Assembly (NCBI RefSeq): GCF_001654925.1
Contig: NZ_LXER01000020.1
Coordinates: 186,001 to 250,000, forward strand
Source: Buttiauxella brennerae ATCC 51605
GTDB lineage: Bacteria; Pseudomonadota; Gammaproteobacteria; Enterobacterales; Enterobacteriaceae
Direction: 5' to 3'
Length of the DNA: 64,000 nt
Within the stretch, counting starts at the first letter, position 1. Each line of letters begins with the position of its first letter. Position numbers and translations under genes: made by a program. Shown here piece after piece: positions 8,568 through 20,992 of the stretch. The notes beneath the pieces were generated by a model, which searched no databases, was not told the origin of the DNA, and saw nothing but the letters and a program-made list of their open reading frames with translations.

Positions 8568-9825
8568 CAGCTCTCTCCGCGTCCAGCGCTTCCATTACAT
8601 GGGCTACTGTATGAAACGAACCACACACCAGCACGGTATCATTTTCGGTCGCTGCGTTCATTGCAGCATGCCAGGCTTGTGCAACACTGCCATAGACTTC
8701 GCCATGGCCGAGATGTTCAATCAGTTGCTCGGCCGTTGCACCGCGTGGCCCTTCTAACGGAGCACAATACCAGCTATCAACCTGTGGCGACAAACATGCC
8801 AGCGTACCGGCAATGTCTTTATCATGCAGCATACCGATGACAGCCAGCACTCGCCCGCGTTTTGGTAACTGAGCAATTCGCCCGGCAAGGTACGCTGCCG
8901 CATGAGGATTATGCGCCACGTCGAGGATAACCAACGGTGCCTGCGAAATAACCTGGAATCGTCCAGGCAGCGTCGCTTCCCCAATCCCTTGAATAATAGC
9001 GTCGTTGCTGACATTTAGCTGGCTTACACGCAACGCGGCCAATGCGGTAGCCGCATTTGGCTGTGGAACTAACGGCAGAGGCAGCTCGTTGAGTTCACCC
9101 TGAGCGTCTTTAAAGCTCCAGCTGTTCTCAGCCACTTGATAAGACCAGTCAACACCACGGCGCAGCAACTGAGCACCCTTTTCAGCCGCCACATCAGCAA
9201 TGGTCTGCGGCATATCTGGCTCGCCCACGACAGCAGGCTTTCCACCACGGAAGACGCCTGCTTTTTCACGCCCGATACTTTCACGGTCAGGCCCCAGCCA
9301 GTCGGTGTGATCAAGCGCGATACTGGTGACCACCGCCACATCCGCATCAACAATATTCGTCGCATCCAGGCGCCCGCCCAGACCGACTTCGAGAATAACC
9401 ACATCGACTGCGAGCTGCTTAAACAACAACAGAGCAGACAACGTGCTGTACTCAAAATAGGTCAGTGATGTCTCACCACGTGCTGCTTCAATCTGGGCAA
9501 ATGCCGCGGTGTGGTACGCCTCATCCAGCTCTTCGCTTTGCACGCGTACACGCTCGGTGTAACGCACCAGATGCGGCGAACTGTATACACCGACGCTATA
9601 ACCTGCCGCCATCAACACCTTTTCCAGGGTGCGACAAGTTGTGCCTTTGCCGTTTGTCCCCGCGACAGTAAATACCGTCGGCGCAGGTTTGAGTACATCG
9701 AGCGTCGTGGCAACTTTTTTGACACGGTCAAGGCCAAGCTCAATGGTTTTAGAATGGAGGTTTTCCAGATAACAAAGCCACGTGGCCAGGGGCGACGTGG
9801 CTTGAGGAGTTTGAGTTTTTTCCAT
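8557..9825 (-). CDS. folC: Bifunctional dihydrofolate synthase / folylpolyglutamate synthase FolC
   Basis: FolC adds glutamate to dihydropteroate to make dihydrofolate, then extends the polyglutamate tail of folates. At 422 residues it matches the E. coli length. The Mur-ligase P-loop TVAGTNGKGTTCRTL (near 57-71) is clear, as are VILEVGLGGRLDATNIVDAD and DVAHNPHAAAYLAGRI in the C-terminal domain. It lies between accD and dedD on the same strand; a terminator-like hairpin sits just upstream, so it is reached by readthrough or by its own promoter. Confidence 0.97.
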   Translation of the reverse strand: MEKTQTPQATSPLATWLCYLENLHSKTIELGLDRVKKVATTLDVLKPAPTVFTVAGTNGKGTTCRTLEKVLMAAGYSVGVYSSPHLVRYTERVRVQSEELDEAYHTAAFAQIEAARGETSLTYFEYSTLSALLLFKQLAVDVVILEVGLGGRLDATNIVDADVAVVTSIALDHTDWLGPDRESIGREKAGVFRGGKPAVVGEPDMPQTIADVAAEKGAQLLRRGVDWSYQVAENSWSFKDAQGELNELPLPLVPQPNAATALAALRVSQLNVSNDAIIQGIGEATLPGRFQVISQAPLVILDVAHNPHAAAYLAGRIAQLPKRGRVLAVIGMLHDKDIAGTLACLSPQVDSWYCAPLEGPRGATAEQLIEHLGHGEVYGSVAQAWHAAMNAATENDTVLVCGSFHTVAHVMEALDAERAGGE

Positions 9826-9852
9826 GATGCCCGCTCTACGCTACGGTTCAAG

Positions 9853-9885
9853 AAAAAAGGCAGTTCCGCGAGCGGCCCTGCCTTT
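9853..9885 (-). terminator. terminator-like hairpin between accD and folC
   Basis: On the minus strand AAAGGCAG pairs with CTGCCTTT around a GC-rich loop, followed by a run of T. It begins eight bases after the accD stop and ends 28 bases before folC, so it should reduce transcription from accD into folC. Confidence 0.75.
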
Positions 9886-9893
9886 GTTGACTA

Positions 9894-10814
9894 TCAGGCC
9901 TCGTGACCTTCTTCCGGTGCGGCCGGAACCACAAGCGGTTCAAGCGGTGCTTCCGGATTCGGCGCGGGTTGATTTGTCAGTTTTGCCAGAATGCTTGCCA
10001 ACTTCAGGCGCATTTCCGGGCGGCGTACGATCATGTCGATCGCGCCTTTTTCGATCAGGAACTCACTGCGCTGGAAGCCCGTCGGCAGTTTTTCACGAAC
10101 GGTCTGTTCGATAACACGCGGGCCTGCAAAGCCGATCAACGCTTTTGGCTCAGCAATGTTCAGATCGCCCAGCATTGCGAAGCTTGCTGAAACGCCACCC
10201 ATGGTGGGGTCAGTCAGAACCGAAATATACGGCAGACCACGTTCCTGCATTTTCGCCAGTGCAGCACTGGTTTTTGCCATCTGCATCAGCGACATCAGCG
10301 CTTCTTGCATACGTGCACCGCCAGAGGCGGAGAAACAGATCATCGGGCAGCTGTCTTCCAGAGCTTGTTCTACGGCACGAACAAAACGCGCACCAACAAC
10401 AGAACCCATAGAACCGCCCATAAAGGCAAACTCAAACGCCACAGCGACAACTGGCATGTTATAGAGTGTGCCTTTCATGACCACCAGCGCGTCTTTCTCG
10501 CCGGTTTCTTTCTGGGCAGATGCCAGACGGTCTTTGTATTTTTTAGAGTCTTTAAACTTGAGAATATCTTTTGGCTCAAGCTCACTACCCAACTCAAACA
10601 GCGAACCTTCATCTAGCAGGGTATGCAGACGATCGCGCGCAGACATGCGCATGTGGTGATCGCATTTTGGGCAGACTTCGAGATTGCGTTCCAGTTCGGC
10701 ACGGTACAGAACCTGGCCACAGCTGTCGCACTTAGTCCACACCCCTTCAGGGATACTCGCCTTACGGGTAGGGGTGATATTGCTCTTATTGAGAATTCGT
10801 TCAATCCAGCTCAT
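9894..10814 (-). CDS. accD: Acetyl-CoA carboxylase carboxyltransferase subunit beta AccD
   Basis: With AccA this subunit transfers CO2 from biotin on AccB to acetyl-CoA, giving malonyl-CoA for fatty acid synthesis. The 306-residue protein has the N-terminal zinc ribbon: [12 protein letters not shown] followed by [11 protein letters not shown] supplies the four Cys. The crotonase-like core has the oxyanion segments [12 protein letters not shown] and [17 protein letters not shown]. In E. coli the zinc ribbon also binds its own mRNA. It is a single gene with 138 bases of upstream sequence after dedA. Confidence 0.98.
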   Translation of the reverse strand: MSWIERILNKSNITPTRKASIPEGVWTKCDSCGQVLYRAELERNLEVCPKCDHHMRMSARDRLHTLLDEGSLFELGSELEPKDILKFKDSKKYKDRLASAQKETGEKDALVVMKGTLYNMPVVAVAFEFAFMGGSMGSVVGARFVRAVEQALEDSCPMICFSASGGARMQEALMSLMQMAKTSAALAKMQERGLPYISVLTDPTMGGVSASFAMLGDLNIAEPKALIGFAGPRVIEQTVREKLPTGFQRSEFLIEKGAIDMIVRRPEMRLKLASILAKLTNQPAPNPEAPLEPLVVPAAPEEGHEA

Positions 10815-10952
10815 TGATGACCTTTCTGCTTGAACCTGGTCGATGCCAGTTTTTCTGTGGCAGAACTAGCTGCCCCAGACCATAAATGGTGCTCATTAAA
10901 ACATAACGGCCCGCGACTTTGGATAAAAAAGTGGTCGAACCGCGCGATGGAG

Positions 10953-11612
10953 TTACTTTTGCTGACGTGCCGCTGCACGTTTGTGGCGAATAACTTCGAT
11001 TACGCCAGGCAGAATCGACAGCACAATAATCGCCACAATCAGCAATTTCAGGTTTTCCTGCACAATCGGGAAATTACCGAACAGGTAACCTGCGTAGGTG
11101 AATAACAGTACCCACAGCAGTGCGCCAACCACGTTATAAATCGCAAAGTGGCGATAAGACATGTGTCCCATCCCGGCGACAAACGGTGCAAAAGTACGGA
11201 CGATCGGCACGAAGCGCGCGAGGATAATCGTTTTTCCACCATGACGCTCGTAAAAAGCGTGTGTTTTATCAAGATAACTACGGCGGAAGATTTTTGAATT
11301 TGGATTGCTGAACAGTTTTTCGCCAAACAGCCGCCCGATAGTGTAGTTGAGCGCATCGCCAACAATAGCCGCGATGACCATTAAAATCACCATCGTGTGA
11401 ACGTTCAGGTCGTTAGTTGGCAATGCCGCCAGCGCACCGGCAACAAACAGCAACGAATCACCCGGCAGGAACGGTGTGACCACAAGCCCTGTTTCACAGA
11501 ACAAAATCAAAAACAGAATGGCATAAACCCAGATACCATACTGCGCAACCAACTCCGCTAAATGCACATCAATGTGCAAAATAAAATCAATAATGAAGCG
11601 GATAAATTCCAT
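10953..11612 (-). CDS. dedA: DedA family inner-membrane protein
   Basis: DedA proteins are inner-membrane proteins of the SNARE-associated/VTT superfamily. They are needed collectively for membrane potential, division and polyprenyl or phospholipid flipping. The 219-residue protein has the family blocks [26 protein letters not shown] (given in part), with Glu and Asp residues important in E. coli DedA, and [19 protein letters not shown] with essential Arg residues. It ends in a basic tail ([11 protein letters not shown]). It follows truA by 25 bases and probably shares its transcript. Confidence 0.95.
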   Translation of the reverse strand: MEFIRFIIDFILHIDVHLAELVAQYGIWVYAILFLILFCETGLVVTPFLPGDSLLFVAGALAALPTNDLNVHTMVILMVIAAIVGDALNYTIGRLFGEKLFSNPNSKIFRRSYLDKTHAFYERHGGKTIILARFVPIVRTFAPFVAGMGHMSYRHFAIYNVVGALLWVLLFTYAGYLFGNFPIVQENLKLLIVAIIVLSILPGVIEVIRHKRAAARQQK

Positions 11613-11637
11613 AGTTATCTACCTTTCAAGACTGGCG

Positions 11638-12462
11638 TCAGTCTGCCAAAAAAAGAGGTCCCATTGGGGGTTTAGGCAACGCAAAATTTTCAGGGTAATC
11701 AACAGAAACTAAGTACAAGCCTTCTGCTTTACCGGTCGCAGCTGCAAGCTTGCGGTCTTTCGCCGCCAGCAATTGGGCCATCCAGTTCTCTTCCTGGTTG
11801 CCACAACCGATTTCCATCAGGCTGCCGACAATGTTTCGCACCATGTGATGCACAAACGCATTGGCTTTGATATCCACCACCACATATGAGCCATAGCGCG
11901 TGACGGTGATGTGCATCAGATTGCGCCACGGTGTGCGCGACTGGCATTGCACAGCACGGAACGACGTAAAATCGTTCTCACCCAGCAAACATTGCGCGGC
12001 ACGATGCATGCGATCGGCATCCAGCGGGTGATAAAAATGCGTCACCCCCTGCCCCATCACTGCAGGACGCAGCCGCTCGTTATAGATGACATAACGATAA
12101 CGACGCGCCGTAGCACTGAATCGCGCGTGAAAATCTTCGGGCACAGCTTTAACCCAACGCACGGCAATGTCACCAGGCAAATTCGCATTTGCACCGAGCG
12201 TCCAAGCTGCATCTTTACGCTGCGCGCGCGTTTCAAAGTGCACAACCTGACCGGTGGCGTGAACGCCTGCGTCGGTGCGACCGGCGCAGAACACGCTTAT
12301 CGGCTCATCTGCCACTTTAGAGAGCGCTTTTTCAAGCTTCTCCTGCACGCTGCGCACTTCGTTCTGGCGCTGCCAGCCGTAATATTTGCTGCCATCGTAT
12401 TCGATGCCGAGTGCAATCTTGTGGAGTGGGCTTGTTGAAATAACAGGCAACTCTTCGGACAT
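11638..12462 (-). CDS. truA: tRNA pseudouridine(38-40) synthase TruA
   Basis: TruA converts uridines 38, 39 and 40 of the tRNA anticodon arm to pseudouridine. The catalytic Asp lies in [19 protein letters not shown], around residue 64. The C-terminal ending [13 protein letters not shown] is typical. It has 274 residues, a few more at the N-terminus than E. coli. Its ATG overlaps the usg stop by one base (TAATG), pointing to coupled translation in a pdxB-usg-truA-dedA unit. Confidence 0.97.
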   Translation of the reverse strand: MSEELPVISTSPLHKIALGIEYDGSKYYGWQRQNEVRSVQEKLEKALSKVADEPISVFCAGRTDAGVHATGQVVHFETRAQRKDAAWTLGANANLPGDIAVRWVKAVPEDFHARFSATARRYRYVIYNERLRPAVMGQGVTHFYHPLDADRMHRAAQCLLGENDFTSFRAVQCQSRTPWRNLMHITVTRYGSYVVVDIKANAFVHHMVRNIVGSLMEIGCGNQEENWMAQLLAAKDRKLAAATGKAEGLYLVSVDYPENFALPKPPMGPLFLAD

Positions 12463-13475
12463 TAGTACATATACTCCTGCACTAATTTTTCAGCCGTTTT
12501 CACCGCCATCAGCGCCCCGCCGAAACGTACGTTATCTGCCACTGACCAGAACTGAATCTGCTCAGGCATGCCGTAATCGTTATGGATACAACCGATAGAA
12601 AGATGATCGCTGCCGGAGGCATCAGAAACCTGAGTCGGGAACTGCCCTTCTTCGGAAATCTCGATATCTTCAAACTGGCCAAACGCATCACGTGCTTCTT
12701 CCGCAGCCAGTGGGCGCATTGCTTCGAAGTTGACCATTTGTGCGTGCCCGTAAAATACCGGTGCCTGCACCATGCTGACCGAAATCATCACACCTTCGTC
12801 TTGCAGCACTTTACGGACTTCATTCACCAGGCGGCGCGCAGCAGCAACACTGCCTTCAGCATCCGGCACCAGCGGCAACATGTTAAAGGCCAACTGGCGA
12901 CCAAACAGGTCAGCTTCTTCGATTGGCAAACCATTAAGCAAGCGTGCACTCTGCCCTGCTAGCGCATCTACCGCACTTTTCCCACGGCCAGAAGCGGCCA
13001 GCAAGTTAGTCACCTGAATACGCGATAAACCACCTTGTTCGATAAGCGGCTTGAGCGAGGTCAACAACTGGCTGGTCAGGCTGTCAGCAACAGCAACCAC
13101 GTTGCGATTGCGATATTCACCCAGCACAAAAGGATTCACATCAGGCACAACCAGCGGTACATCGTGTTCCATGGCGAACAGGCCGCTGGAATCAATCACC
13201 AGGCAACCAGCGTTGGTGGCATCTTCGATATAACGCGCAGAGGCTTCAGCACCTGCAACGAAAAACGCCAGCTGAACCTGAGTCCAGTCAAATGATTCAG
13301 CATCCTGAACCATGATGGTTTTGCCTTCATAACGAATATTTTCACCGGCGCTTTCATTGCGCGCCAGGCCATACAATTCACCAACCGGGAACTGGCGCTC
13401 GGCAAGCAGTTCAATCACAGCTGCGCCTACGGCACCCGTGGCACCTAAAACGGCAATATTCCAGCCTTCAGACAT
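12462..13475 (-). CDS. usg: Usg, aspartate-semialdehyde dehydrogenase-like protein
   Basis: Usg has the two-domain fold of aspartate-semialdehyde dehydrogenase: an N-terminal nucleotide-binding segment ([20 protein letters not shown]) and a C-terminal dimerisation domain. The position of the catalytic Cys in true enzymes (PNCST) reads [16 protein letters not shown] here, so the Cys is absent. Usg is therefore unlikely to act as a dehydrogenase; its function is unknown. It lies between pdxB and truA, as in E. coli, with 68 bases after pdxB. Length is 337 residues, the family size. Confidence 0.94.
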   Translation of the reverse strand: MSEGWNIAVLGATGAVGAAVIELLAERQFPVGELYGLARNESAGENIRYEGKTIMVQDAESFDWTQVQLAFFVAGAEASARYIEDATNAGCLVIDSSGLFAMEHDVPLVVPDVNPFVLGEYRNRNVVAVADSLTSQLLTSLKPLIEQGGLSRIQVTNLLAASGRGKSAVDALAGQSARLLNGLPIEEADLFGRQLAFNMLPLVPDAEGSVAAARRLVNEVRKVLQDEGVMISVSMVQAPVFYGHAQMVNFEAMRPLAAEEARDAFGQFEDIEISEEGQFPTQVSDASGSDHLSIGCIHNDYGMPEQIQFWSVADNVRFGGALMAVKTAEKLVQEYMY

Positions 13476-13543
13476 GTTGGTTTACTCCAGACTTAAATAG
13501 CAGATCTCCCCGGCGGTAACACCGGGAAGATGAGAAGGATTTG

Positions 13544-14680
13544 TTAACGTACGGCGTGATGGATGGCGCCAAAACCGAGCTTTTGCAGCATCGCTGCGGC
13601 CGATTCATCATCACACTGAATATAGAGCGATGACCATTCACGGCGTTCCAGATAGTTTTTGCGTAACTTGTCAAACTCACCCGGGATCCCCGCCACTTTA
13701 CGCAGCGGTGCGTCATCGCGGCGCACATCATACACCAGATGAACCAGTCTTTTGAGTGTCGCCTGATCAAGAGGGCCGTGCAGCGTGATGCGTCCAAACT
13801 CTGGTGCCGGAAGCAAAGTGTCTAAAGCCACTTGTTGCTTCTGACCAATAAACTCGCTGAATGCTTCAAACACTTGCGTCGTGCCGCGTGCTTTGCCTTC
13901 TAACGTGTAACCCGCAATGTGTGCAGTACCGATATCGACACGGTCCAACAGCGCCACGTTAAGCTCAGGTTCCGGCTCCCAGACATCCAGCACCACACTC
14001 AGTTCCTGGCCATTCTCAAGGCATTTCAGCAACGCTGCATTATCGACTACCGGGCCACGGCAAGCGTTAATCAGAATGGTGCCAGGCTTGAGGGCAGAAA
14101 TGAGTTTTTCATCGGCGAGGTGCAGGGATTTGTACGGGCCGTCTTTAAACAGCGGCGTATGGAACGTCAGCACATCCGCTTCGCGAACAACCTGTTCGAG
14201 TGAAACGAAATCGCCTTCGTCACCCCGATCGGCGCGAGGAGGGTCACAAAGTAGTGTACGAACGCCGAAGGCTTCCAGGCGAGCCTGCAAACGTGAGCCA
14301 ACATTACCCACACCGATAATGCCCACGGTACGCTCAGTCAGTTTGAAGCCGTCGCGCTCAGCTAACATTAACAACGACGAAAAGACGTACTCGACAACCG
14401 CGATGGCGTTACAGCCAGGTGCTGCTGAAAATGCGATGCCTGCACGCTCAAGGTAGTTTTCGTCAACGTGGTCTGTGCCCGCCGTTGCCGTACCGACAAA
14501 TTTTACGCCTTTGCCACCCAGTAAATCTTCATTTATTTTGGTGACCGAACGAACCATTAATGCATCTGCATCAGCCAATTTCGCGACCGGAATTGGGCGC
14601 CCAGGAACGGCAGTCACATCGCCGAGGCGACTGAACAATTCACGTGCATAGGGCATATTTTCGTCAACGAGGATTTTCAC
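13544..14680 (-). CDS. pdxB: 4-phosphoerythronate dehydrogenase PdxB
   Basis: PdxB oxidises 4-phospho-D-erythronate in the DXP-dependent pyridoxal phosphate pathway. The 378-residue protein shows the D-2-hydroxyacid dehydrogenase core: the NAD motif [16 protein letters not shown], the NACRGPVVD segment with the catalytic Arg, and a C-terminal PdxB dimerisation domain ([10 protein letters not shown] onward). It is first in the pdxB-usg-truA-dedA unit. The divergent gene flk starts 101 bases away, so both promoters lie in that gap. Confidence 0.97.
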   Translation of the reverse strand: MKILVDENMPYARELFSRLGDVTAVPGRPIPVAKLADADALMVRSVTKINEDLLGGKGVKFVGTATAGTDHVDENYLERAGIAFSAAPGCNAIAVVEYVFSSLLMLAERDGFKLTERTVGIIGVGNVGSRLQARLEAFGVRTLLCDPPRADRGDEGDFVSLEQVVREADVLTFHTPLFKDGPYKSLHLADEKLISALKPGTILINACRGPVVDNAALLKCLENGQELSVVLDVWEPEPELNVALLDRVDIGTAHIAGYTLEGKARGTTQVFEAFSEFIGQKQQVALDTLLPAPEFGRITLHGPLDQATLKRLVHLVYDVRRDDAPLRKVAGIPGEFDKLRKNYLERREWSSLYIQCDDESAAAMLQKLGFGAIHHAVR

Positions 14681-14781
14681 GTTACTCTACCTGTCTGTTA
14701 ATCGTCGAGAATAAGCCTGATAGTGTGCCATAATCTTGCGGCCTGGCATACTTGAGCCGGGGACGACAAAGGATTCCGACT

Positions 14782-15783
14782 ATGCAACCCATTCAGGGGG
14801 CAACAGCACGCCCTCCGGGGGAACCACCCTCCACACCTTCAGCGGCAGGCGAATTTCCGCTTTCCACTCAGCAACGTACCGTTCTGGAACGTTTGATCAC
14901 GCGTCTTGTTGCGCTCAGTCAGCAGCAAAGCGCCGAAGTGTGGGCGGGGCTCAAGCATGACCTGGGGCTAAAAAGTGAAACGCCTTTATTGTCGCGTCAC
15001 TTCCCCGCGGCTGAACAAAATCTCAATCAGCGCCTTAGTAATGCCCAAACCACCCATGCGACGCGCCAGGTCGTTCAGCAGTTAAGCGAACTGCTGCCGC
15101 AAGGCAATAATCGCCAGGCCGTAAGCGATTATATTCGCCAGCAGTTTGGCCATTCGGCACTCAGCCAGCTCACACCTGAGCAATTAAAAAGCGTATTGAC
15201 GCTGCTGCAAAATAACCAGTTGGCGATCCCGCAGCCGCAGCAACGCCCGGCAACCGATCGCCCGCTGCTCCCTGCTGAACATCATTCATTGAATAACCAG
15301 GTCGCCAAACTGACCGCCGCGACGGGCGAGTCTGGAAAGTTAATCTGGCAATCTATGCTTGAACTCAGTGGCGTGAAAACTGGCGAGCTGATCCCGGCTA
15401 AACATTTCGCGTTGCTGACCACCTGGTTGCAGGCTCGCCAGACGTTAAGCCAGCAGACAGCACCCACGTTGCAAACCATTCAGGCCGCGCTCAAGCAGCC
15501 TCTGGAACCCGCAGAGTGGAAAGAGATAACCGATTACTCACAGCTGCGTTTTCAGGCCACGCCGCAGACGTTGCTGACTAGCACGCAGGTGCAGGATATT
15601 TTAAACCAGGTGTTTTTAAAACGCGTGGAACGTTCATCTGGCACGCCAGAAGCACGTCATCTGCAGCCTATTGCCAGCCCGTTCGCCCCGATGATTGAGG
15701 CAATGAACTCGCTCAGCGCACGCCCGGGGTTAATGTTAGTGGCGCTATTAGTGGCGCTGGCGATTATCTGGATAGTGATTTAA
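14782..15783 (+). CDS. flk: Flk (Div), flagella biosynthesis checkpoint protein
   Basis: Flk is a membrane-anchored cytoplasmic protein that prevents premature secretion of the anti-sigma factor FlgM before flagellar rings are complete. The start MQPIQGATARPPGE at 14782 aligns with the E. coli start and follows an AAGGA ribosome site; a frame opening at 14752 is ten codons longer and less likely. The protein has 333 residues, a Pro-rich N-terminus, the conserved LLSRHFPAAE and SKLIWQSMLELSGVK-type blocks, and a C-terminal membrane anchor LMLVALLVALAIIWIVI. It is divergent from pdxB. Confidence 0.92.
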   Translation: MQPIQGATARPPGEPPSTPSAAGEFPLSTQQRTVLERLITRLVALSQQQSAEVWAGLKHDLGLKSETPLLSRHFPAAEQNLNQRLSNAQTTHATRQVVQQLSELLPQGNNRQAVSDYIRQQFGHSALSQLTPEQLKSVLTLLQNNQLAIPQPQQRPATDRPLLPAEHHSLNNQVAKLTAATGESGKLIWQSMLELSGVKTGELIPAKHFALLTTWLQARQTLSQQTAPTLQTIQAALKQPLEPAEWKEITDYSQLRFQATPQTLLTSTQVQDILNQVFLKRVERSSGTPEARHLQPIASPFAPMIEAMNSLSARPGLMLVALLVALAIIWIVI

Positions 15784-15789
15784 CCCTTT

Positions 15790-15814
15790 CCCCGTCCAGG
15801 TGGGCGGGGATTTT
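15790..15814 (+). terminator. terminator of flk
   Basis: CCCCG and CGGGG arms, with an inner CC/GG pair, are followed by ATTTTG. It lies just after the flk stop and before the convergent stop of the 6-phospho-beta-glucosidase gene. Confidence 0.75.
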
Positions 15815-15825
15815 GTTGGCAGGAA

Positions 15826-17463
<1,638 letters not shown>

Positions 17464-18201
17464 GTGGTATACAAAAATATCGTTAACCTATTAAAAAAAA
17501 GAATCAACAGCCCGCTGTATAACATTGGCGATCTGCTTCCCTCGGAAAAAGAGCTGGCAGAACTGTACAGCGTTTCGCGCAATACGTTACGCAAGGCATT
17601 GAAGGAGCTAGAAAACGAAGGGTTAGTTGAGCGGCGACACGGTTCCGGCACCGTATTACGCAATAAACATTTCCAGGCGTCGCTCACGCATTTAGATAGC
17701 TTCACGGAAATTGCCCGTAACGAAGGGAAAATCCCCACCAGCCAAATCCTTAAATTTGAGTTGCAGGCAGCGTCAGAAGAGATTGCAAAAGGCTTACATC
17801 TCCAGTGTGGAGAACCGGTTTACTATGCAAAAAGGCTGCGATTTATCAATAACATCGCCATGCAACTCGAGGAAACCTGGCTCTCGGCGGCACGTTTCCC
17901 TGACCTGACCATCGCTCATATGAAGAAGTCGAAATTCTCGTATATAGAAAAAGAGTGCGGCGTAAAAATTGAAGGGTGTTATGAATCAATGTTACCGATT
18001 CTGCCTTCTGCTGAACTGGCGGCATTACTGCATATCAGTACCCAGGACCCGATTATCAAAATGCATACTCAAGCCATCGACGAGCAGCAAAACCCGATTG
18101 ATTATTCGATTCTCTATACCAACATGTTCGAATTTCAGGTGAAGTATTATATCCCGCGCAAAGCGGCGTTAAGCCCCCTCACAGAGAGGGCTGCACAATA
18201 G
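17464..18201 (+). CDS. GntR/HutC family transcriptional regulator with UTRA domain
   Basis: The 245-residue protein has an N-terminal winged helix (residues about 1-70: LLPSEKELAELYSVSRNTLR with the GSGTVL wing) and a C-terminal UTRA ligand domain (from about 90). UTRA domains of this branch often bind phosphosugars, so the likely inducer is a phosphorylated beta-glucoside from the pathway of the divergent 6-phospho-beta-glucosidase; this is inference. Translation probably starts at GTG 17464, with GAGG eight bases upstream. Its stop faces the yfcJ stop two bases away. Confidence 0.88.
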   Translation: MVYKNIVNLLKKRINSPLYNIGDLLPSEKELAELYSVSRNTLRKALKELENEGLVERRHGSGTVLRNKHFQASLTHLDSFTEIARNEGKIPTSQILKFELQAASEEIAKGLHLQCGEPVYYAKRLRFINNIAMQLEETWLSAARFPDLTIAHMKKSKFSYIEKECGVKIEGCYESMLPILPSAELAALLHISTQDPIIKMHTQAIDEQQNPIDYSILYTNMFEFQVKYYIPRKAALSPLTERAAQ

Positions 18202-18203
18202 TT

Positions 18204-19385
18204 TTATTTACGAAACGACAGCCAGGTGACGGCAATACCCACGACAGTAGAAATCGCCCCGGCAAGGAACACCGAAGGGTAACCCGCCGACGTGGCTAAC
18301 AGGCCTGTCAGCGGTCCTGCGACACCGTAAGAGATATCCTGAAACGCGGCATACCCGCCAAGAGCCGTGCCACGTACTTGCGCCGGAACGCGCTTAACGA
18401 CCTCGACACCCAGTGCCGGGAATATTAACGAGCAACCACAGCCCGTCAACGCAGCGCCGATTAACGCGATGCCGGCGCCCGGTGCCTGCCAGAGTATCAG
18501 CAGCCCGGCGGTCTCAATGACCAGCGAAACCAGTGCGACTCTCACGCCGCCAAAGCGATCGGGCATCCAGCCAAACAGCACACGCATCAGCACAAATGCA
18601 CCGCCAAAGGCGGTCAACGTAAAGCCTGCCCAGGCCCAGCCGTTTGTGGAAAAATAGAGCGAAACAAAAGTACCAATGACCGCAAAACCCACGCCCTGGA
18701 GCGCAAGGCCCATCCCCGGTTTCCAGATAAGACCTATCACGGTAAACAGCGACGGGCGCTCACCTTTGTGGGCAGGCACTGCGCGAATCCGGCCGTTAAA
18801 CGCCCAGGCAACCAGCGGCAGCGCTATCGTCGATACACCCAACGCGACAAACCCCCAGTGGCTATTGAGCAGCAACCCCAGTGGTGCCCCCGCAGCCAGT
18901 GCGCCATAAATCGCCATCCCGTTCCAGGACATCACTTTGCCGGAACGTGCCGGGCCAACCAGGCCCATTCCCCAGGTAAGGTTGCCGGTAAGCAACTGGC
19001 TTTCGCCGAAACCGAGAATTAAACGACCCACAATTAACAATGCGAATTTCGCCATCGCATCGACAGGCAATAACGCCGCCAGCAAATAGGCGACACCTGC
19101 AAATGCACAGGCGCACATGCCCTGCAATGTCGAGCGTTTTGCTCCTTTTTGATCCGCGAGCCGCCCCGCATAACCGCGGGTTAACACTGTCGCCAGGAAC
19201 TGAATCCCCACGGCAATCCCCACCATGGTATTCCCGAATCCAAGCTCGTGATGGACAAAAAGCGGAATCACAGGCAGCGGCAAGCCAACCGTCATGTAGG
19301 TGAGAAACACCGCAAAGGTAATGCTGAATAAGGACTTATTTTCGGATTTGCTTTTTTTGAGCTGAGAATCAATCAATGCAGACAT
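18204..19385 (-). CDS. yfcJ: YfcJ, major facilitator superfamily transporter
   Basis: This is a 12-helix MFS exporter of the YfcJ/YhhS group. The substrate is not known; members of the group have been linked to arabinose export and drug tolerance. Start [12 protein letters not shown] at 19385 (393 residues) has GGAG nine bases upstream; a frame from 19427 is 14 codons longer and lacks a good site. Seen are [20 protein letters not shown] in the first helix, the MFS loop motif [12 protein letters not shown] between helices 2 and 3, and [13 protein letters not shown] in helix 5. It is followed convergently by the GntR gene. Confidence 0.9.
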   Translation of the reverse strand: MSALIDSQLKKSKSENKSLFSITFAVFLTYMTVGLPLPVIPLFVHHELGFGNTMVGIAVGIQFLATVLTRGYAGRLADQKGAKRSTLQGMCACAFAGVAYLLAALLPVDAMAKFALLIVGRLILGFGESQLLTGNLTWGMGLVGPARSGKVMSWNGMAIYGALAAGAPLGLLLNSHWGFVALGVSTIALPLVAWAFNGRIRAVPAHKGERPSLFTVIGLIWKPGMGLALQGVGFAVIGTFVSLYFSTNGWAWAGFTLTAFGGAFVLMRVLFGWMPDRFGGVRVALVSLVIETAGLLILWQAPGAGIALIGAALTGCGCSLIFPALGVEVVKRVPAQVRGTALGGYAAFQDISYGVAGPLTGLLATSAGYPSVFLAGAISTVVGIAVTWLSFRK

Positions 19386-19490
19386 GTTGCTTACTCCATT
19401 TGTTGCAGAGTAAGGCGAGGTAACCACCCACGCCCTTTCCCTCTGAACGTTCAGATTAAGGGTGCGTTGGTTGACGTTGAACGCTTACGC

Positions 19491-19507
19491 ATTATCAAAA
19501 TGATAAT
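19491..19507. promoter_or_regulatory. perfect palindrome upstream of yfcJ
   Basis: ATTATCA-AAA-TGATAAT has perfect seven-base arms, 106 bases upstream of the yfcJ start. It could be a repressor operator. A Fur box would have the half-sites in the opposite order, so Fur is not claimed. Confidence 0.4.
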
Positions 19508-19562
19508 GTTACGGCATGAATAGTGCCTTCAGCCATAGATGCTGTCAATCATCGGAAGCGCC

Positions 19563-19593
19563 AAAAAAAACGGGGCGCCAGAGGCACCCCGTT
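19563..19593 (-). terminator. terminator of fabB
   Basis: ACGGGGTGCC and GGCGCCCCGT arms on the minus strand are followed by eight T. It is a strong intrinsic terminator 26 bases after the fabB stop. Confidence 0.9.
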
Positions 19594-19618
19594 AGAAATT
19601 ATCACTGTCTGTGATGAA

Positions 19619-20836
19619 TTACGCGTTAACTTTACGCAGAACAAGTGTTGCGTTAGTCCCACCAAAACCGAAGCTGTTAGACATAACAGTGTTCAGTTGA
19701 CGCTCGGTAGTTTCAGTCACGATGTTCAGACCATCAGCCTGCTCATCCAGCGCTTCAATGTTAATACTTGGCGCGATGAAACCGTGCTCCAGCATCAGCA
19801 GAGAGTAGATAGCTTCCTGAACGCCTGCGGCACCCAGAGAGTGACCGGTCATTGCTTTGGTCGCGGACATTGCTGGTGAATTGTTACCGAAGACTTCTTT
19901 GATTGCGCCCAGTTCTTTCACATCGCCAACCGGCGTAGAAGTCCCGTGGGTGTTCAGGTAGTCAATCGGGGTATCAACACCGTGCATTGCCATCTTCATG
20001 CAACGCACTGCGCCTTCACCAGATGGAGCAACCATATCTGCGCCATCAGACGTTGCGCCGTAGCCAACGATTTCAGCGTAGATGTGTGCGCCACGAGCCA
20101 GAGCGTGCTCCAGTTCTTCAACCACAACCATACCGCCGCCGCCTGCGATAACGAAACCATCACGGCTCGCATCATAGGTACGTGACGCTTTATCTGGCGT
20201 TTCGTTGTATTTGGTAGACAGTGCGCCCATTGCATCGAACTCACAGGCCATTTCCCAGCACAGCTCTTCGCCGCCGCCAGCAAATACGATGTCCTGCTTG
20301 CCCAGTTGAATCTGCTCAACAGCATTACCGATACAATGCGCAGAAGTCGCACATGCGGAGCTGATGGAGTAGTTCACACCGTGAATTTTGAACGGAGTCG
20401 CGAGGCATGCGGAAACCGCAGAACCCATCGCTTTGGTCACAACATAAGGACCAACCGCTTTCAGGCCGCGCGGGCTACGCATTGCGTCTGCACCGAACAC
20501 CTGAGATTTCGAAGAACCACCGGAACCTGCAATCAGGCCCACACGAGGGTTGCTTTGATATACTTCTTCTTTCAAACCAGCATCTTCAATAGCTTGCTGC
20601 ATTGAAAGATAAGCATAGACAGAGGCATCGTTCATGAAACGGACAACTTTACGGTCAATCAGGCCGGTGGTGTCCAGTTTAACGTTACCCCACACGTGGC
20701 TGCGCATTCCAGAATCTTTGAATTCTTGAGAGAAAGTGATCCCCGAGCGACCTTCACGCAGAGATGCCAGGACTTCCTGCTGGTTGTTACCGATGCTGGA
20801 AACAATGCCCAGACCAGTAATCACTGCACGTTTCAT
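19619..20836 (-). CDS. fabB: 3-oxoacyl-[acyl-carrier-protein] synthase I FabB
   Basis: FabB condenses malonyl-ACP with acyl-ACP and is essential for unsaturated fatty acid synthesis. The 405-residue protein has the nucleophile Cys162 in [12 protein letters not shown] and the two catalytic His in [13 protein letters not shown] and [12 protein letters not shown]. Upstream is a FabR-type palindrome at 20882-20899 and a weaker FadR-like site at 20919-20935; both regulators control fabB in E. coli. It is a single-gene unit with its own terminator, divergent from mnmC. Confidence 0.98.
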   Translation of the reverse strand: MKRAVITGLGIVSSIGNNQQEVLASLREGRSGITFSQEFKDSGMRSHVWGNVKLDTTGLIDRKVVRFMNDASVYAYLSMQQAIEDAGLKEEVYQSNPRVGLIAGSGGSSKSQVFGADAMRSPRGLKAVGPYVVTKAMGSAVSACLATPFKIHGVNYSISSACATSAHCIGNAVEQIQLGKQDIVFAGGGEELCWEMACEFDAMGALSTKYNETPDKASRTYDASRDGFVIAGGGGMVVVEELEHALARGAHIYAEIVGYGATSDGADMVAPSGEGAVRCMKMAMHGVDTPIDYLNTHGTSTPVGDVKELGAIKEVFGNNSPAMSATKAMTGHSLGAAGVQEAIYSLLMLEHGFIAPSINIEALDEQADGLNIVTETTERQLNTVMSNSFGFGGTNATLVLRKVNA

Positions 20837-20881
20837 TCAATACCTCTTCCACTACACTATTAGGATTTCGAATGGCACAAT

Positions 20882-20935
20882 AGCGTACAGTTGTACGCCG
20901 AACAAGTCCGATCAGCCAAATCGGTCTGAAATTTG
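20882..20935. promoter_or_regulatory. FabR palindrome and FadR-like site of fabB
   Basis: AGCGTACAGTTGTACGCC (20882-20899) matches the FabR consensus AGCGTACAnnTGTNCGCT and lies 46-63 bases upstream of the fabB ATG. AATCGGTCTGAAATTTG (20919-20935) keeps the GGTCNGA core of the FadR consensus but not the second half. The first is a confident call, the second is tentative. Confidence 0.75.
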
Positions 20936-20992
20936 CGCCGCTTCGCACACATCGTTATGATCGTTTCACAGCCTGCCAGACGAGTAACTTAC

